Origin: SLAN01 sp046545955
GTDB taxonomy: Bacteria; Spirochaetota; Spirochaetia; DSM-27196; SKKC01
Assembly (NCBI GenBank): GCA_046545955.1
Contig: JBKGYS010000144.1
Coordinates: 1 to 5,978, forward strand
DNA: 5,978 bases
Direction: 5' to 3'
This document shows positions 5,803 through 5,978 of the stretch, piece after piece. The position numbers and the translations under genes were made by a program. Each line of letters opens with the position of its first letter. The first letter of the stretch is position 1. The notes beneath the pieces are model-generated. The model was not told the DNA's origin, searched no databases, and saw nothing but the letters and a program-made list of their open reading frames with translations.

Positions 5803-5978
5803 TTAAACGGACCGCTCACGCTCGTGCCCCTCGACCTGGTGCTGACCGGCGACCTGCTGCTGACCGGCGACCTGGAGCTGACCGGCGACCTGGTGCTGAC
5901 CGGCGACCTGCTGCTGACCGGCAACCTGGTGCTGACCGGCGTTGACCGGCCCGCCTTCGTAACGCGGCCTCGCGCGGG
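5803..5978 (-). CDS. Probable C-terminus of a gene with a Gln-rich hexapeptide repeat tail (partial)
   Basis: A minus-strand frame is open from the window edge to TAA at 5805-5803, giving 57 residues. It begins RARPRYEGGPVN, then repeats A-G-Q-(H/Q/L)-Q-V six times and ends EGHERERSV. The start and main body lie outside the window, so the product is unknown. Support is moderate: same strand as every other gene, codons ending mostly in G or C, a stop followed by a hairpin, and the one first-position change in the repeat (plus-strand G to A) is silent in this frame. The plus-strand frame encodes D-L-x-L-T-G repeats and is also open, but has no ATG and only a GTG without a ribosome site, so I prefer the minus strand. 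Confidence 0.5.
   Translation of the reverse strand, partial: RARPRYEGGPVNAGQHQVAGQQQVAGQHQVAGQLQVAGQQQVAGQHQVEGHERERSV
5833..5950. repeat. 18-bp tandem repeat, six copies plus a truncated one
   Basis: The unit GACCTGGTGCTGACCGGC begins at 5833, 5851, 5869, 5887, 5905 and 5923, followed by a partial copy GTTGACCGGC (5941-5950). Differences are confined to unit positions 1, 7 and 8. Positions 7-8 read GT, CT, GA, GT, CT, GT, so units 1-2 are identical to units 4-5, suggesting duplication of a multi-unit block. The unit length keeps the reading frame. Confidence 0.95.

Noticed and set aside
5833..5950. CRISPR array
   Set aside because: Units are contiguous 18-mers without spacers; this is a tandem repeat.
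5686..5978. Plus-strand gene encoding D-L-x-L-T-G repeats
   Set aside because: The frame is open to the right edge but has no ATG; the only usual start is GTG at 5824 without a ribosome site, and it would begin just before the repeats.

Overview
The window looks like a moderately GC-rich didermic bacterium, and every gene I can support lies on the minus strand and encodes an exported protein. My best guess is a spirochaete, possibly salt- or alkali-adapted. The reasons are the many lipoproteins with short lipoboxes, a secreted FecR-domain protein with no sigma-factor partner, an FMN-binding lipoprotein of the type known in Treponema, and very acidic mature proteins. This placement is inference; no rRNA or other taxonomic marker is present.

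Layout, in minus-strand reading order (right to left). At the right edge (5803-5978) is a probable 3' end of a gene whose C-terminus is six full 18-bp tandem repeats plus a truncated copy. A strong GC hairpin follows its stop. A short AT-rich upstream region with two copies of TTGTGATAC leads into a monocistronic lipoprotein gene (5627-4818). Its C-terminal DAVTGAT motif marks it as a probable covalently flavinylated FMN-binding protein, and it ends at a textbook intrinsic terminator (4739-4772).

After a 141-bp gap with an A/T-rich promoter-like region comes a tightly packed four-gene operon. Its genes are a small secreted protein (4597-4148), a probable outer-membrane beta-barrel protein (4142-2892), a secreted FecR-domain protein (2864-2145) and a very acidic lipoprotein of at least 704 residues (2113 to beyond base 1). 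Gaps are 5, 27 and 31 bp, and every start has a Shine-Dalgarno-like sequence at normal spacing.

The operon reads as a cell-envelope module: an outer-membrane barrel, two periplasmic soluble proteins and a large lipid-anchored protein with propeller-like segments. I cannot assign a function from sequence alone. It lacks the sigma factor, TonB receptor and anti-sigma domain that define classical FecR signalling, so it is the best candidate here for an undescribed system. I saw no tRNA, rRNA, CRISPR, insertion sequence or integrase.
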